This document shows positions 1 through 6,168 of a DNA stretch of 7,413 nucleotides, piece after piece (the stretch's first letter is position 1; each line of letters begins with the position of its first letter). This DNA comes from Candidatus Bathyarchaeota archaeon (GTDB lineage: Archaea; Thermoproteota; Bathyarchaeia; Bathyarchaeales; B26-1). Where the stretch lies: assembly GCA_003662645.1 (NCBI GenBank), contig QMYL01000043.1, positions 1 to 7,413 of the forward strand. Direction: 5' to 3'. Both the position numbers and the translations under genes were made by a program. Under the pieces are notes generated by a model. The model saw only the letters and a program-made list of their open reading frames with translations. It made no database searches and was not told where the DNA came from.

Positions 1-738
1 GATCTGGAAGGGTTTAACGCTAGGTACGTATTCATCGGCGGCCGGATCGTTGCTAGAGACGGCGTCTACACCGGGGTTCTTGAGGGCGAACTCCCAAAGA
101 TAGCTTGTAAGAAAACCGTGAACATCGGTGAGATACACCCTGAAGACCTGACTATAACTTACCACGCTGATGAAGCCCACGTGAGGGTTATAGGCCTAAT
201 CGAGGGGGAGCTCTACACCGATGAACTCCACTACTTAATGAAGGTCACCGACGGGATGGTTCAGGCTGACCCGGACCGAGATATAGCCAAGGTCTGCGTC
301 ATAGAGAGGCATAGGGGTACCAAAAGGATGGGTAAAGGTTTTGTGAAAGGCTTCAACTTGAGGGAGGGAGCCATAGCTTCAACTGTGGCCCATGACTCCC
401 ATAACCTAATAGTCCTAGGAACCAACGATGCGGATATGCACGCTGCTGTTAAGCGTATAATTCGTATGGGTGGGGGTTTGGTCGCCGTATCGGATGGTAA
501 GATCCTTAGAAGCCTACCGTTACCTGTAGCTGGCCTCATGTCAACCGAGGGGGCTGAGTTCGTGGCTGAGAGGATGGAGGGGTTGCATAGGGCCGTCAGG
601 TCTCTAGGTTGTAGGCTGGAAGCTCCTTTCATGGCCTTGTCCTTCCTATCCCTTCCAGTGATCCCAAAATTGAAGATTACGGATTATGGGCTCATCGATG
701 TGGAGAGGTTCAGGGTTGTGAGCCTATTCCTGGAGTGA
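1..738 (+). CDS. ade: Adenine deaminase, C-terminal part (5' end outside window)
   Basis: Frame 1 is open from the first base to a TGA at 736-738, giving 245 residues of a protein whose family is usually about 570-600 aa, so more than half, including the N-terminal metal-binding part of the amidohydrolase barrel, lies off the left edge. The enzyme deaminates adenine to hypoxanthine in purine salvage, in the cytoplasm. The C-terminal region is strongly diagnostic: an IERHRGT motif at fragment residues 101-107, GFNLREGAIASTVAHDSHN at 117-135, a PLPVAGLMS segment at 173-181, and LEAPFMALSFLSLPVIPKLK at 206-225, all typical of the Ade family. An in-frame GTG at 118 is not a start, because the family sequence continues upstream of it. 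The gene converges on the isochorismatase-like gene with 19 bp between stop codons. The family call is secure; activity was not tested. Confidence 0.93.
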   Translation, partial: DLEGFNARYVFIGGRIVARDGVYTGVLEGELPKIACKKTVNIGEIHPEDLTITYHADEAHVRVIGLIEGELYTDELHYLMKVTDGMVQADPDRDIAKVCVIERHRGTKRMGKGFVKGFNLREGAIASTVAHDSHNLIVLGTNDADMHAAVKRIIRMGGGLVAVSDGKILRSLPLPVAGLMSTEGAEFVAERMEGLHRAVRSLGCRLEAPFMALSFLSLPVIPKLKITDYGLIDVERFRVVSLFLE

Positions 739-757
739 GGGCTACGTCTCTATTGCT

Positions 758-1321
758 TCATCGCTTCACAAGCTTTAAGGCTTCCTTAAACTCCTTAGTT
801 CCAGCCCTCCTCAGTAGTTCGTATATCAGCATCTCCGTAGATACTATTACAGCTCCATACTGCCTAGCCCTCTCCAGAGCTATGAGCTTATCAACCTCCC
901 TCCTAGATGATGTTGCATCCGCCACGATGTAGACCCGGTATCCTCTCTCAACCCCATCTATCGCTGTTTGGCTTACGCAGATGTGGGCCTCTATCCCTGT
1001 CAGTATTAAGTTCTCCGCCTTGAGCTCCTCTAGGGCTTCCCTGAACTCCCTAGAGCCGAAGCAGTTGAAGTCCAGCTTCTCGATCGGCCTCAAGTTCTGG
1101 ATTAGACCCCTTATCTCGGGTATAGTTCTGCCCAGCCCTTTTGGATATTGCTCCGTTACTATGATGGGCATCCCGATTATGGAGGCGAACCTCACCAACC
1201 TCCGAATGTTGAGGGATACGGTCTCCTTGTCGTGTATGTGCGGGAAGAGCCTCTCCTGTACATCGATTACGACAAGAACGGTCCCATCTCTTTGGATTAA
1301 ACCCCTAGGTTTACTTGTCAA
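758..1321 (-). CDS. Isochorismatase-family cysteine hydrolase
   Basis: This 187-aa protein is a complete single-domain cysteine hydrolase with the Asp-Lys-Cys triad of the isochorismatase/nicotinamidase superfamily: D20 in VVIDVQ, K82 in EKLDFNCFG and C115 in GIEAHICVSQTA, which also carries the family's cis-peptide region. The TEQYPKGLG segment (56-64) and the VADATSSR region resemble the ISOC1/YcaC-like branch. The metal-binding DxHxxxH pattern of nicotinamidase is not evident after the first strand, so NAD salvage is not a safe assignment. The substrate is unknown. The start is a TTG at 1321-1319: there is a stop upstream and I see no ATG or GTG that keeps D20. A T-rich box (TTTTTAAA, 1353-1346) is centred about 28 bp upstream of this TTG, which suggests a leaderless mRNA. 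The gene is divergent from the aldo/keto reductase. Confidence 0.9.
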   Translation of the reverse strand: MTSKPRGLIQRDGTVLVVIDVQERLFPHIHDKETVSLNIRRLVRFASIIGMPIIVTEQYPKGLGRTIPEIRGLIQNLRPIEKLDFNCFGSREFREALEELKAENLILTGIEAHICVSQTAIDGVERGYRVYIVADATSSRREVDKLIALERARQYGAVIVSTEMLIYELLRRAGTKEFKEALKLVKR

Positions 1322-1345
1322 TTTAGACCCAACTGGAGTGGTTAG

Positions 1346-1353
1346 TTTAAAAA
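1346..1353. promoter_or_regulatory. TATA-like box between divergent genes
   Basis: The sequence TTTAAAAA (read TTTTTAAA on the minus strand) contains the symmetric core TTTAAA. On the minus strand its centre is about 28 bp from the TTG start of the isochorismatase-like gene, the spacing expected for an archaeal TATA box of a leaderless transcript. On the plus strand it would place a start site near 1377, giving the aldo/keto reductase a leader of about 34 nt that includes its Shine-Dalgarno. A second AT-rich box, GATAAATAG at 1368-1376, is an alternative for the plus gene. The call rests on pattern and spacing only. Confidence 0.5.
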
Positions 1354-1394
1354 CAACCTTGAACCAGATAAATAGTTAACTCCCTTATAACTCT

Positions 1395-1400
1395 GGAGGG
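1395..1400 (+). promoter_or_regulatory. Shine-Dalgarno site of the aldo/keto reductase
   Basis: GGAGGG lies 10 nt before the ATG at 1411 and is complementary to the usual archaeal 16S rRNA 3' tail. It fixes the start of the aldo/keto reductase and shows that this gene, unlike its divergent neighbour, has a leadered mRNA. Confidence 0.75.
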
Positions 1401-1410
1401 ATATTCGAGT

Positions 1411-2268
1411 ATGGAGAAGCGGAGATTGGGTAAGACGGGGCATATGAGTAGTATAGTTGCCTTCGGTGGCGCGGCCCTCGCAAGGGTCTCACAGAAGGAG
1501 GCCGATGAGGTTGTTAAGCTCGCCTTGGAGCATGGTGTAAACCACTTCGATGTTGCTCCATCCTATGGGGAGGCCGAGCTCAGGCTTAAACCGATCCTCA
1601 AGGATTATCGGGATGAAATCTTCTTGGCGTGTAAGACCCTCAAGAGGACTAAGGATGAGGCCGCTGAGGAACTTAGGCGTTCCATGGAGAGGCTTGGAGT
1701 CGACTATATAGACCTCTACCAATTCCACGGTCTGGATGATCCCAAGGAGCTTGAGGTTGCCTTTGGACCTAGAGGTGCGCTTGAGGCTATGCTGGAGGCG
1801 AAGGAGGAGGAGGGCTTGATTGAGCATATAGGGATTACGAGCCATAGGCCTCCGACGATAATCGAAGCCTTGAAGAGGTTCGACCTTGAGACCATTCTCT
1901 TCCCTTTAAACTTCGTCTTAAGGAGACATAGGTGTCCCGAGAACGATTACGAGCCGATATTGAGGTTGGCCAAGGAGAGGGATATAGGAACCATAGTCAT
2001 GAAGGCATTCGCGAAGCAGATGTGGCCAACCGAGGAACGGCGGTACAATACGTGGTATGAACCCTTCGACACCCAGAGGGAGATAGACCTATGCCTCTGG
2101 TTCGCCCTCTCTGAAGGCGTGACGACTGTGACTACCCCCGCCGATATACGGCTGATCCCGATGGTTATAGATGCAGCTGAGAGGTATCGTGAGCTCTCCA
2201 AGGAGGAGATGGAGGAGCTCGTCGAGTCGGCGTCCAACCTGAAACCCCTATTTCCAAGGCCTAAGTGA
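1411..2268 (+). CDS. Aldo/keto reductase
   Basis: A 285-aa (beta/alpha)8-barrel oxidoreductase, expected to use NAD(P)H to interconvert carbonyls and alcohols in the cytoplasm. The N-terminus has the family opening (RRLGKTG, residues 4-10). The catalytic tetrad is complete: D47 and Y52 in HFDVAPSYGEAE, K75 in ACKTLKR and H106 in DLYQFHG. Later strands are recognisable at GLIEHIGITSHRP, FPLNFVLRR and IGTIVMKAFAK, the latter being where cofactor-binding loops begin. The C-terminus ends in a short helix without a cysteine cluster, so it is not the ferredoxin-extended form seen in some archaeal aldo/keto reductases. The substrate cannot be read from sequence. The ATG start is supported by GGAGGG 10 nt upstream. 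The gene appears monocistronic; the next feature is a tRNA about 100 bp downstream. Confidence 0.93.
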   Translation: MEKRRLGKTGHMSSIVAFGGAALARVSQKEADEVVKLALEHGVNHFDVAPSYGEAELRLKPILKDYRDEIFLACKTLKRTKDEAAEELRRSMERLGVDYIDLYQFHGLDDPKELEVAFGPRGALEAMLEAKEEEGLIEHIGITSHRPPTIIEALKRFDLETILFPLNFVLRRHRCPENDYEPILRLAKERDIGTIVMKAFAKQMWPTEERRYNTWYEPFDTQREIDLCLWFALSEGVTTVTTPADIRLIPMVIDAAERYRELSKEEMEELVESASNLKPLFPRPK

Positions 2269-2322
2269 ACGGTGAGGTCGCCCCTAAAACGCCAGGTTGA
2301 AAACAAAAAAGTTATTAAAGGT

Positions 2323-2330
2323 TTCTATAA
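2323..2330 (+). promoter_or_regulatory. Candidate TATA box for tRNA-Lys(CUU)
   Basis: TTCTATAA sits 42-49 bp before the mature 5' end of the tRNA. With the usual 26-28 bp spacing it would start transcription near 2354, leaving a leader of about 18 nt for RNase P to remove. The upstream stretch 2298-2320 is A-rich. Evidence is spacing and composition only. Confidence 0.35.
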
Positions 2331-2371
2331 GGGTTACTTACTGGATAAGCGGGTTTGATTGCTGGGTAGGT

Positions 2372-2482
2372 GGGCCCGTAGCTCAGCAAGGCAGAGCGGC
2401 GGACCAACAAGTGTCGGTCTGTAATGTTGGGCTGAGGCTCTTAACCCGTAGGTCGGGGGTTCAATTCCCCCCGGGCCCGCCA
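2372..2482 (+). tRNA. trnK: tRNA-Lys (anticodon CUU) with a 34-nt intron at position 30/31
   Basis: The acceptor arm is GGGCCCG (2372-2378) with CGGGCCC (2472-2478), then discriminator G and encoded CCA (2480-2482). The D-arm is GCTC/GAGC (2381-2384, 2394-2397). The T-arm is GGGGG-TTCAATT-CCCCC (2455-2471), and the variable loop is AGGTC. Removing 2403-2436 gives anticodon stem GCGGG/CCCGT (one terminal G-U pair) and loop CTCTTAA, anticodon CTT at 2440-2442, for a 77-nt mature tRNA. Without splicing the stem would carry an A-C mismatch. Both the acceptor and the D-stem/T-stem are perfectly paired, so the gene looks functional. It lies alone between the aldo/keto reductase and the thiamine-diphosphate enzyme. 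Confidence 0.93.
2403..2436 (+). other. Archaeal tRNA intron, non-canonical position 30/31, strict bulge-helix-bulge
   Basis: The splice region folds as a full motif: outer helix GAG (2394-2396)/CTC (2438-2440), 3' bulge AGG (2435-2437), central 4-bp helix CGGC (2397-2400)/GCTG (2431-2434, one G-U), 5' bulge GGA (2401-2403), and inner helix CCAACA (2404-2409)/TGTTGG (2425-2430) closing a 15-nt loop. Cutting after the second base of each bulge, as the archaeal splicing endonuclease does, removes exactly 2403-2436 and restores a fully paired anticodon stem. Cutting one base earlier on both sides would give the same mature RNA, but the bulge geometry favours these ends. Confidence 0.9.
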
Positions 2483-2595
2483 AAGACAACCAGCTCTCGA
2501 GCTTTTATTAGTCTATTCAAGCCTCATCTAACTTCCTTACAGCCTCAATCATGGCTACTATTTCATAGAGGAAGTAGGGACTCTATTGGCGGTAA

Positions 2596-2604
2596 TTAAT
2601 ATTA
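2596..2604 (+). promoter_or_regulatory. Candidate TATA box for the thiamine-diphosphate enzyme gene
   Basis: TTAATATTA is an AT-only block in otherwise mixed sequence. A start site about 27 bp downstream (near 2627) would give a leader of about 34 nt to the ATG at 2661, or about 19 nt to an in-frame TTG at 2646. The tRNA-proximal part of this gap (2483-2590) shows no other convincing signal. Confidence 0.45.
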
Positions 2605-2660
2605 GAGTTTCCTGATAGTTTACTGAATCAAACCTGAGAGGCCGTTTGAAGGGCGGTTCT

Positions 2661-4334
2661 ATGACCATAAAGGTTGCTGAAGGAATAGTTAGGGCCCTTG
2701 AGATGTTAGGTGTCGAGTTGATTTTCGGCATACCGGGCTCTCAGACATGTCCCCTCTACGATGCGCTGTACAGCTCAAGGATAAGGCATATTTTGGTCAG
2801 GCATGAACAGATGGCGGCCTACATGGCCGATGCCTACGCAAAGTTTACAGGTAGGCTTGGGGTCTGCGATGGAACAGGGGGACCGGGGGCTACAAACCTC
2901 CTAACGGGCATAGCAACCTCATGGACCGATAGGGTTCCCATCTTGGCTTTCACCGGGCAGCAACCGCTGACCCATCTTGGGAGGGGGGCCTTCCAGGAGC
3001 TTGATCACGTAGCGATCTTCAGCCCAGTAACTAAATGGTCCACCCGCCTTATCAAACCGGAGAAGACGATAGAGACCATCAAGGAGGCCTACAAGAGGGC
3101 GGTCTGGGGTAGGCCTGGACCCGTGCATATAGATCTCCCACTAGATGTCCAAACCCAGCCATTAGGTGAAGAGGCTGAGAGGCAGCTCGAAGACCTGCAG
3201 GCGGTCCTGAATGTGCCGAAGCCGTTGGGTGAACCGGAAGCCGTAAGGAGGGCTCTAAAACTACTCATCGAGTCGCAGAGACCGATCATAATCGCTGGTG
3301 GAGGGGTCCATTACTCAAGCAGAGCTTGGAGAGAACTCCGGATGTTAGCTGAACAACTCATGATTCCGGTCGTGACAACATTCAACGGTAGGGGATCCAT
3401 CCCCGAGGACCACCCTCTATCAGCCGGAAGGATGGGTGTCTACGCCCCAACATACACGGATAAACTCCTGGCGGAGGCGGATGTGATCCTAGCGGTCGGA
3501 TGCCGCTTTGCAGCCCTGAGCACCAAGAGGTGGAGCAACATAAACCCGAACTCGACTATAATCCACATAGACATAGACCCGGCCGTGATAGGTAGGAACT
3601 ATCGAACCGAGGTTGGGATTGTAGGTGACGCACGAACCGTGCTGAGGGTGTTACTAAACGAGGCGGGGAGCCTAAGCGACTTAGGAACGGAACGGCGGAG
3701 GGGGTGGCTCAAGACCCTAGAGGAGGCTAGGGAATCATGGAGGAACTCACCACACTACCGGAGAACGCTTTCAAGTGAGAGGCCGATAAAACCACAGAGG
3801 GCCTGCGCCGAGATACGTAGAGCCCTAAAACGGGACGCCACCCTTACGATCGATGCGGGAAACAACAAGATGTGGGCCTCAACCTTCATAGAGATATACG
3901 AGCCCAGAACGTGGATACAATCCGGATGTTTCGGGCCGATGGGTTACGCCATCCCAGCAGCTATAGCATGCAAGCTCGCTGAGCCTGAAAGGCTTGTGGT
4001 GGCGATCTGCGGTGATGGAGGCTTCTACATGAGCATGCACGAGTTATCGACAGCCCTCCAGGAAGAAGCACCGATAATGGTCTGTATATTTAACGATGGA
4101 GCCTTAGGAACAATAAAACACCACCAGAGGAGCCGTTACGGGGGTAGGCTCATATCCGTGGAACTCGAAAACCCGGACTTCGTATCGGTCGCCGAGGCGA
4201 TGGGGTGCCACGGCGTAACGGTTGACGAACCCGACCAGCTCGGCCAAGCCTTAAGAGAGGGTGTAAGGATGGTGATGAATGGGCAACCGGTTGTGGTCGA
4301 CATCCACATAGACGGGGATGAGCCTCTTCCATAA
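2661..4334 (+). CDS. Thiamine-diphosphate enzyme, acetolactate synthase-like
   Basis: A 557-aa protein with the three domains of the ALS/pyruvate-oxidase superfamily. The PYR domain (about 1-165) carries the cofactor-activating glutamate E49 in RHEQMAAY and the GPGATNLLTGIA segment. The central domain (about 190-335) has GGGVHYSS and AEADVILAVGCRF. The PP domain (about 375-550) has the ThDP/Mg motif, GDGG at 451-454 and N478 in FNDG. After it, the stretch GTIKHHQ replaces the usual ALS pattern G-M-x-x-Q-W-Q, so the Met and Trp typical of true ALS are absent. No ilvN-type regulatory subunit gene follows. Branched-chain amino acid synthesis is possible but not shown; other carboligases or decarboxylases of the family fit as well. 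ATG 2661 puts the conserved VAEGIVRAL at residue 5, as is usual; a TTG at 2646, preceded by GAGAGG, would add five residues. Confidence 0.88.
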   Translation: MTIKVAEGIVRALEMLGVELIFGIPGSQTCPLYDALYSSRIRHILVRHEQMAAYMADAYAKFTGRLGVCDGTGGPGATNLLTGIATSWTDRVPILAFTGQQPLTHLGRGAFQELDHVAIFSPVTKWSTRLIKPEKTIETIKEAYKRAVWGRPGPVHIDLPLDVQTQPLGEEAERQLEDLQAVLNVPKPLGEPEAVRRALKLLIESQRPIIIAGGGVHYSSRAWRELRMLAEQLMIPVVTTFNGRGSIPEDHPLSAGRMGVYAPTYTDKLLAEADVILAVGCRFAALSTKRWSNINPNSTIIHIDIDPAVIGRNYRTEVGIVGDARTVLRVLLNEAGSLSDLGTERRRGWLKTLEEARESWRNSPHYRRTLSSERPIKPQRACAEIRRALKRDATLTIDAGNNKMWASTFIEIYEPRTWIQSGCFGPMGYAIPAAIACKLAEPERLVVAICGDGGFYMSMHELSTALQEEAPIMVCIFNDGALGTIKHHQRSRYGGRLISVELENPDFVSVAEAMGCHGVTVDEPDQLGQALREGVRMVMNGQPVVVDIHIDGDEPLP

Positions 4335-4366
4335 TGATGGCTAAAGGCTGGGGATAACATAACTCC

Positions 4367-5254
4367 TCACAACCTCCACCTAAGCATCTCGCTATAATTG
4401 GGGTGAGGCCTAAACCTCCTCATAACCTCCCCAACCGGGACACCCAAAACCTCAACCTCATCCAAGTTTATGGCTCCGAAGCCCCAACGGTTTAGGTGAT
4501 ATAAGTAACCTATCTCAGAGGGGTCAAAACCCATTATCTTGGTCATAACTGCATCTAGGGATATGGGGTGAAGGCTGGCAGCCGCAACCCTGAGATCTAC
4601 CGGGTCGCCGGAGACGGGGCCTCCCCCCTCCATCCCAACGTAACCATCCACAACCCCGAGGTTCGGCATCACATACCTAGCTAACTTCGCGATGTTCATG
4701 TTTATGCCCTTATATCCCTGGTGGACCTTGGACTTGTCGTGGTCAACTAAGCTTCCGACGACCATATTCTTGATCGTTAGGGTTACTATCACGGTGTCGT
4801 GGGTCTTCGGAATGGCCAACGAGACCCTATAATCGCTCTCCACAGCCGTCTTGGATATGCGGAACCTCAAAGGTCTAAAGTGTGAGTCGAATCCCTCAAC
4901 CTCGATGTAGTCGTCCTCATTAAGGTCCACAAACTCCACACCATACTCATCTCTAAGCTCTAGATAGCCGAAGTTAACGAGTCCTTCCTTTAAACTCGAA
5001 CTTGCCGGACCTTCCCCAATTATCAATCTCCCGGAGTAATACTTCGTTATCGTATCTAGAACGGCCCTTGCAGCATCGACGTGTGTGGCTGCAAGCTGCC
5101 TTCTCGTGGAGACGAAGTTAGGCTTTATTAAGACCTGCCTCCTACCCTTCAAGCTCTCCTTAACCTGATCTTCTATCAGGCTTAGAGCTTTAGATACACC
5201 ATCATAGTGTCCATCCGACCTGACAACCGAGACCTTCGGCTTCATCGCAACCAC
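4367..5254 (-). CDS. DUF362 domain protein
   Basis: A 295-aa protein matching the DUF362 family from end to end: VLIKPNFVST (41-50), GEGPASSS (80-87), a central AIPKTHDTVIVTLTIKNMVVG (147-167), and VVDGYVGMEGGGPVSGDP (201-218) followed by HPISLDAVMTKIMGFDP (229-245). Many relatives are joined to ferredoxin-like domains, but this protein has no cysteine at all, so it is the stand-alone form and cannot bind an Fe-S cluster through cysteine. No signal peptide or membrane segment is evident. The biochemical role of the stand-alone form is not known to me. The start chosen is a GTG at 5254-5252, because a TATA-like box lies about 27 bp upstream; an ATG at 5245 would shorten the protein by three residues. 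The gene converges on the thiamine-diphosphate enzyme with 32 bp between them. Confidence 0.88.
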   Translation of the reverse strand: MVAMKPKVSVVRSDGHYDGVSKALSLIEDQVKESLKGRRQVLIKPNFVSTRRQLAATHVDAARAVLDTITKYYSGRLIIGEGPASSSLKEGLVNFGYLELRDEYGVEFVDLNEDDYIEVEGFDSHFRPLRFRISKTAVESDYRVSLAIPKTHDTVIVTLTIKNMVVGSLVDHDKSKVHQGYKGINMNIAKLARYVMPNLGVVDGYVGMEGGGPVSGDPVDLRVAAASLHPISLDAVMTKIMGFDPSEIGYLYHLNRWGFGAINLDEVEVLGVPVGEVMRRFRPHPNYSEMLRWRL

Positions 5255-5277
5255 GATCCCTTAACGTTACTCTGGGA

Positions 5278-5285
5278 TAAAAATA
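5278..5285 (-). promoter_or_regulatory. TATA-like box of the DUF362 gene
   Basis: Read on the minus strand the box is TATTTTTA, centred about 27 bp upstream of the GTG at 5254. This spacing implies that transcription starts at or next to that codon, meaning a leaderless message, or a leader of about 9 nt for the alternative ATG at 5245. No Shine-Dalgarno is visible before either codon. Confidence 0.5.
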
Positions 5286-5298
5286 GTCGCACATTAAA

Positions 5299-5475
5299 AT
5301 GACTGAGAAGAGGCTGAACAGCATACTGGGGCTCAACATCCGACTTTACACCATAACCCTATATGGCTTCCTTCTAGGTTTGAGTGTGGGTCTATGGCTG
5401 CTTCGCAACGTCTACCTCGGCTTGACGGCGTACCAATACTTTAGAACATGTTCAGCCCACGATTCCTCTTCCTAG
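5299..5475 (+). CDS. Small membrane protein (58 aa), possibly the first half of a frameshifted gene
   Basis: ATG at 5299 to TAG at 5473-5475. The predicted peptide starts with a basic segment (MTEKRLNSI), then has a hydrophobic stretch at about residues 17-35 (TITLYGFLLGLSVGLWLL) followed by Arg, consistent with one membrane span and a cytoplasmic N-terminus. The last residues (CSAHDSSS) look out of frame, because the hydrophobic, membrane-like reading resumes in another frame at 5448. I do not recognise a family. It lies in a 358-bp gap between two minus-strand genes and would be the only plus-strand gene there. No good Shine-Dalgarno is visible, and the AT-rich box at 5277-5285 is too close to the ATG to serve it well. 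It may be a real small protein, the front half of a broken one, or chance. Confidence 0.4.
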   Translation: MTEKRLNSILGLNIRLYTITLYGFLLGLSVGLWLLRNVYLGLTAYQYFRTCSAHDSSS

Positions 5476-5558
5476 TGACCGTGATCGGTAACGTCGCCGT
5501 CTCCACCCTCACGCTTCTAATGCTTATGAAGAGGAGAAGGGAAAGAAAAATAGGATAA
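5448..5558 (+). CDS. Small membrane protein (36 aa), overlapping the previous ORF; possible second half
   Basis: ATG at 5448 to TAA at 5556-5558, overlapping the preceding ORF by 28 nt in a different frame. The peptide begins MFSPRFLFLVTVIGN, has one hydrophobic span (about residues 6-27) and ends in a strongly basic tail, KRRRERK (28-34). With the preceding ORF it would make a two-span hairpin of about 85 aa with both basic ends in the cytoplasm, a layout common among small membrane proteins. The two reading frames join by a one-base shift near 5446-5450. A frameshift mutation, a sequencing error, coupled translation of two peptides, or chance are all possible. No family is recognised. Confidence 0.35.
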   Translation: MFSPRFLFLVTVIGNVAVSTLTLLMLMKRRRERKIG

Positions 5559-5612
5559 ACGGGATCAAAATGGATGAGCCATAGTTTAGATAGGGAACGG
5601 AAGTTTTTCGGT

Positions 5613-6113
5613 TCATCCCGGTATAGTCTTAAATAAGTTGTTGCCGAAGTTGTAGAGCCTATACCTATACTTCTCCGATATGTGAGACGCCACAACCTCA
5701 CCGGCGAATATCGTATGATCCCCCGTCACCAGCCTCCCCCTAACCTTACACTCGAAGCATGCGACAGCATCCTTAATCAACGGCGGCTTAACACGCTTCG
5801 CCTTAAGGGTTTCTATGCCGAAGGCCTTAAACTTGTCGACATCCCTCCCAGAGCAGGAGCCCGTATACTCCACCATCTCCTTCATCTCCTCATTCGGGAA
5901 TACTATAACGAACTCACCGGTCTCCTCGATCAATTTGTGGGTGTAACGCCCATGACCTATACTGACAGCCAACATGGGAGGCCTCCCGGAGGTGACCATG
6001 CACCAACCAGCCGGCATAACATTAGGCTTACCCTCCCTATCACAGCTCACAACCAAAACAACGGGCTCAGGATACTTCCTCCTAATAGCTTCATCCCACG
6101 AGACCTCAATCAC
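5613..6113 (-). CDS. Flavin reductase-like, FMN-binding split-barrel protein
   Basis: With a GTG start at 6113-6111 the protein is 166 aa, the usual size of this family, which binds FMN and in characterised members uses NAD(P)H to reduce free flavin or acts as a flavoredoxin-like electron carrier. Visible family segments are PEPVVLVVSCDREGKPNVMPAG (15-36, with N31 and the following strand), GWCMVTSGRPPMLAVSIGHGRYTHKLI (36-62, the flavin-binding region), SGRDVDKF (88-95) and DHTIFAGEVVAS (132-143). The electron partner is unknown. The start is decided by GAGGGGGG at 6128-6121, 7 nt before the GTG, and by a TATA box at 6168-6161. An ATG at 6176 would give 187 aa but lies upstream of the TATA box, and its extra residues look non-coding. 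The gene is monocistronic and is followed downstream by the small ORFs on the opposite strand. Confidence 0.87.
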   Translation of the reverse strand: MIEVSWDEAIRRKYPEPVVLVVSCDREGKPNVMPAGWCMVTSGRPPMLAVSIGHGRYTHKLIEETGEFVIVFPNEEMKEMVEYTGSCSGRDVDKFKAFGIETLKAKRVKPPLIKDAVACFECKVRGRLVTGDHTIFAGEVVASHISEKYRYRLYNFGNNLFKTIPG

Positions 6114-6120
6114 GTCTAGA

Positions 6121-6128
6121 CCCCCCTC
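6121..6128 (-). promoter_or_regulatory. Shine-Dalgarno of the flavin reductase-like gene
   Basis: On the minus strand GAGGGGGG precedes the GTG at 6113 by 7 nt. It is the best ribosome-binding match near any candidate start of this gene and is the main reason for choosing GTG over the distal ATG. Confidence 0.65.
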
Positions 6129-6160
6129 AAACACACAACCATTAATTGAACCCAGACACT

Positions 6161-6168
6161 TATATAAA
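6161..6168 (-). promoter_or_regulatory. TATA box of the flavin reductase-like gene
   Basis: TTTATATA on the minus strand is a near-ideal archaeal TATA element. A start site about 26 bp downstream (near 6138) would give a leader of about 25 nt that contains the Shine-Dalgarno at 6128-6121. It lies inside the longer reading frame, which argues that the frame is not translated there. Confidence 0.65.

Noticed and set aside
2419..2425. CTGTAAT as an anticodon loop for tRNA-Tyr (GUA)
   Set aside because: The flanking bases do not pair as an anticodon stem. The heptamer lies in the intron loop, and splicing instead yields a perfect Lys(CUU) arm.
2297..2599. 100-codon plus-strand reading frame
   Set aside because: It runs straight through the complete tRNA-Lys(CUU) gene and its intron, and its translation looks random.
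5560..5620. Inverted repeat CGGGAT (5560-5565) / ATCCCG (5615-5620) with a TTTTT run between the arms
   Set aside because: The arms are only 6 bp and nearly 50 nt apart, and one lies in coding sequence; a terminator call is not supported.
5441..5701. 86-codon minus-strand reading frame
   Set aside because: It overlaps the 3' end of the flavin reductase-like gene in another frame, and its composition (Arg/Ser/Thr-rich) is that of a shadow frame.
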